Below are positions 34,860-35,101 of a DNA stretch of 35,101 nt, piece after piece (the first letter of the stretch is position 1; every line of letters starts with the position of its first letter). Both the position numbers and the translations under genes were made by a program. This stretch comes from an archaeon (GTDB taxonomy: Archaea > Nanobdellota > Nanobdellia > Woesearchaeales > GW2011-AR9). The notes under the pieces are model-generated. The model had not been told where the DNA came from and made no database searches. It saw nothing but the letters and a program-made list of their open reading frames with translations. The stretch is from NCBI GenBank assembly GCA_023265925.1, contig JAHFSD010000006.1, positions 1 to 35,101 of the forward strand. The letters run 5' to 3'.

Positions 34860-35101
34860 ATGGAAGCGGTCAATAAGCTCGTTGCCTATGTCATTCCCAT
34901 TGTAGTATTGATATTGCTGGTAGTTTATTTTTATGGTGGCAGCGGGGCGTTCGGCAAGGTCAAAGATGTTTTTAACAAGACCAAGTCTTATCTGCCGGAT
35001 GTCTCTCTTGGTGCCGAGAAATTATCGGCGGAAAAACCGACTATTCCACCTAAACAGGAAAAAGCCTTACGATTGTTAATCACCTCTATGGAAAGTATGC
35101 T
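34860..35101 (+). CDS. Membrane-anchored protein, truncated by window end
   Basis: MEAVNKLVAYVIPIVVLILLVVYFYGGSGAFGKVKDVFNKTKSYLPDVSLGAEKLSAEKPTIPPKQ..., open to 35101. Confidence 0.6.
   Translation, partial: MEAVNKLVAYVIPIVVLILLVVYFYGGSGAFGKVKDVFNKTKSYLPDVSLGAEKLSAEKPTIPPKQEKALRLLITSMESM

Noticed and set aside
1-35101. CRISPR arrays, rRNA genes, IS transposases
   Set aside because: No regularly spaced repeats, rRNA signatures or transposase motifs were seen on either strand.

Overview
This is an archaeal chromosomal window; gene content and very compact spacing suggest a DPANN-type lineage, but that is inference and no 16S is present. The backbone is informational. It contains Hjc, a DUF1858-IscA fusion with YgfZ/GcvT, tRNA-Ala next to a short AlaRS, TrmB, an AbrB/PIN pair, MutY, archease, Rpp30, a ThiS-like/TtuA-like/E1 sulfur-transfer operon convergent with a degenerate ThiI, and TBP. 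It continues with MCM carrying a 560-aa intein, an OB-fold RPA-like protein, Orc1/Cdc6, DP1 and DP2 of PolD, TyrRS, RNase Z, SecD/SecF, and a run of small single-TM pilin-like ORFs reaching the window end. The most interesting unexplained structure is non-coding. (i) Two adjacent 12-bp hairpins between DP1 and DP2 have 11-nt perfectly complementary loops (23507-23599). (ii) Three hairpin-rich intergenic elements lie near 9.4-9.7, 10.8-11.0 and 18.4-18.6 kb; two share a two-hairpin module and two share terminal-stem sequence. (iii) A 30-nt intron interrupts the T-loop of tRNA-Ala(CGC). (iv) A candidate replication origin with ORB-like repeats abuts cdc6. (v) There is a cassette of coupled small pilin-like or Cys-rich genes. 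All calls are by eye from sequence and the ORF track; no searches or folding programs were run.
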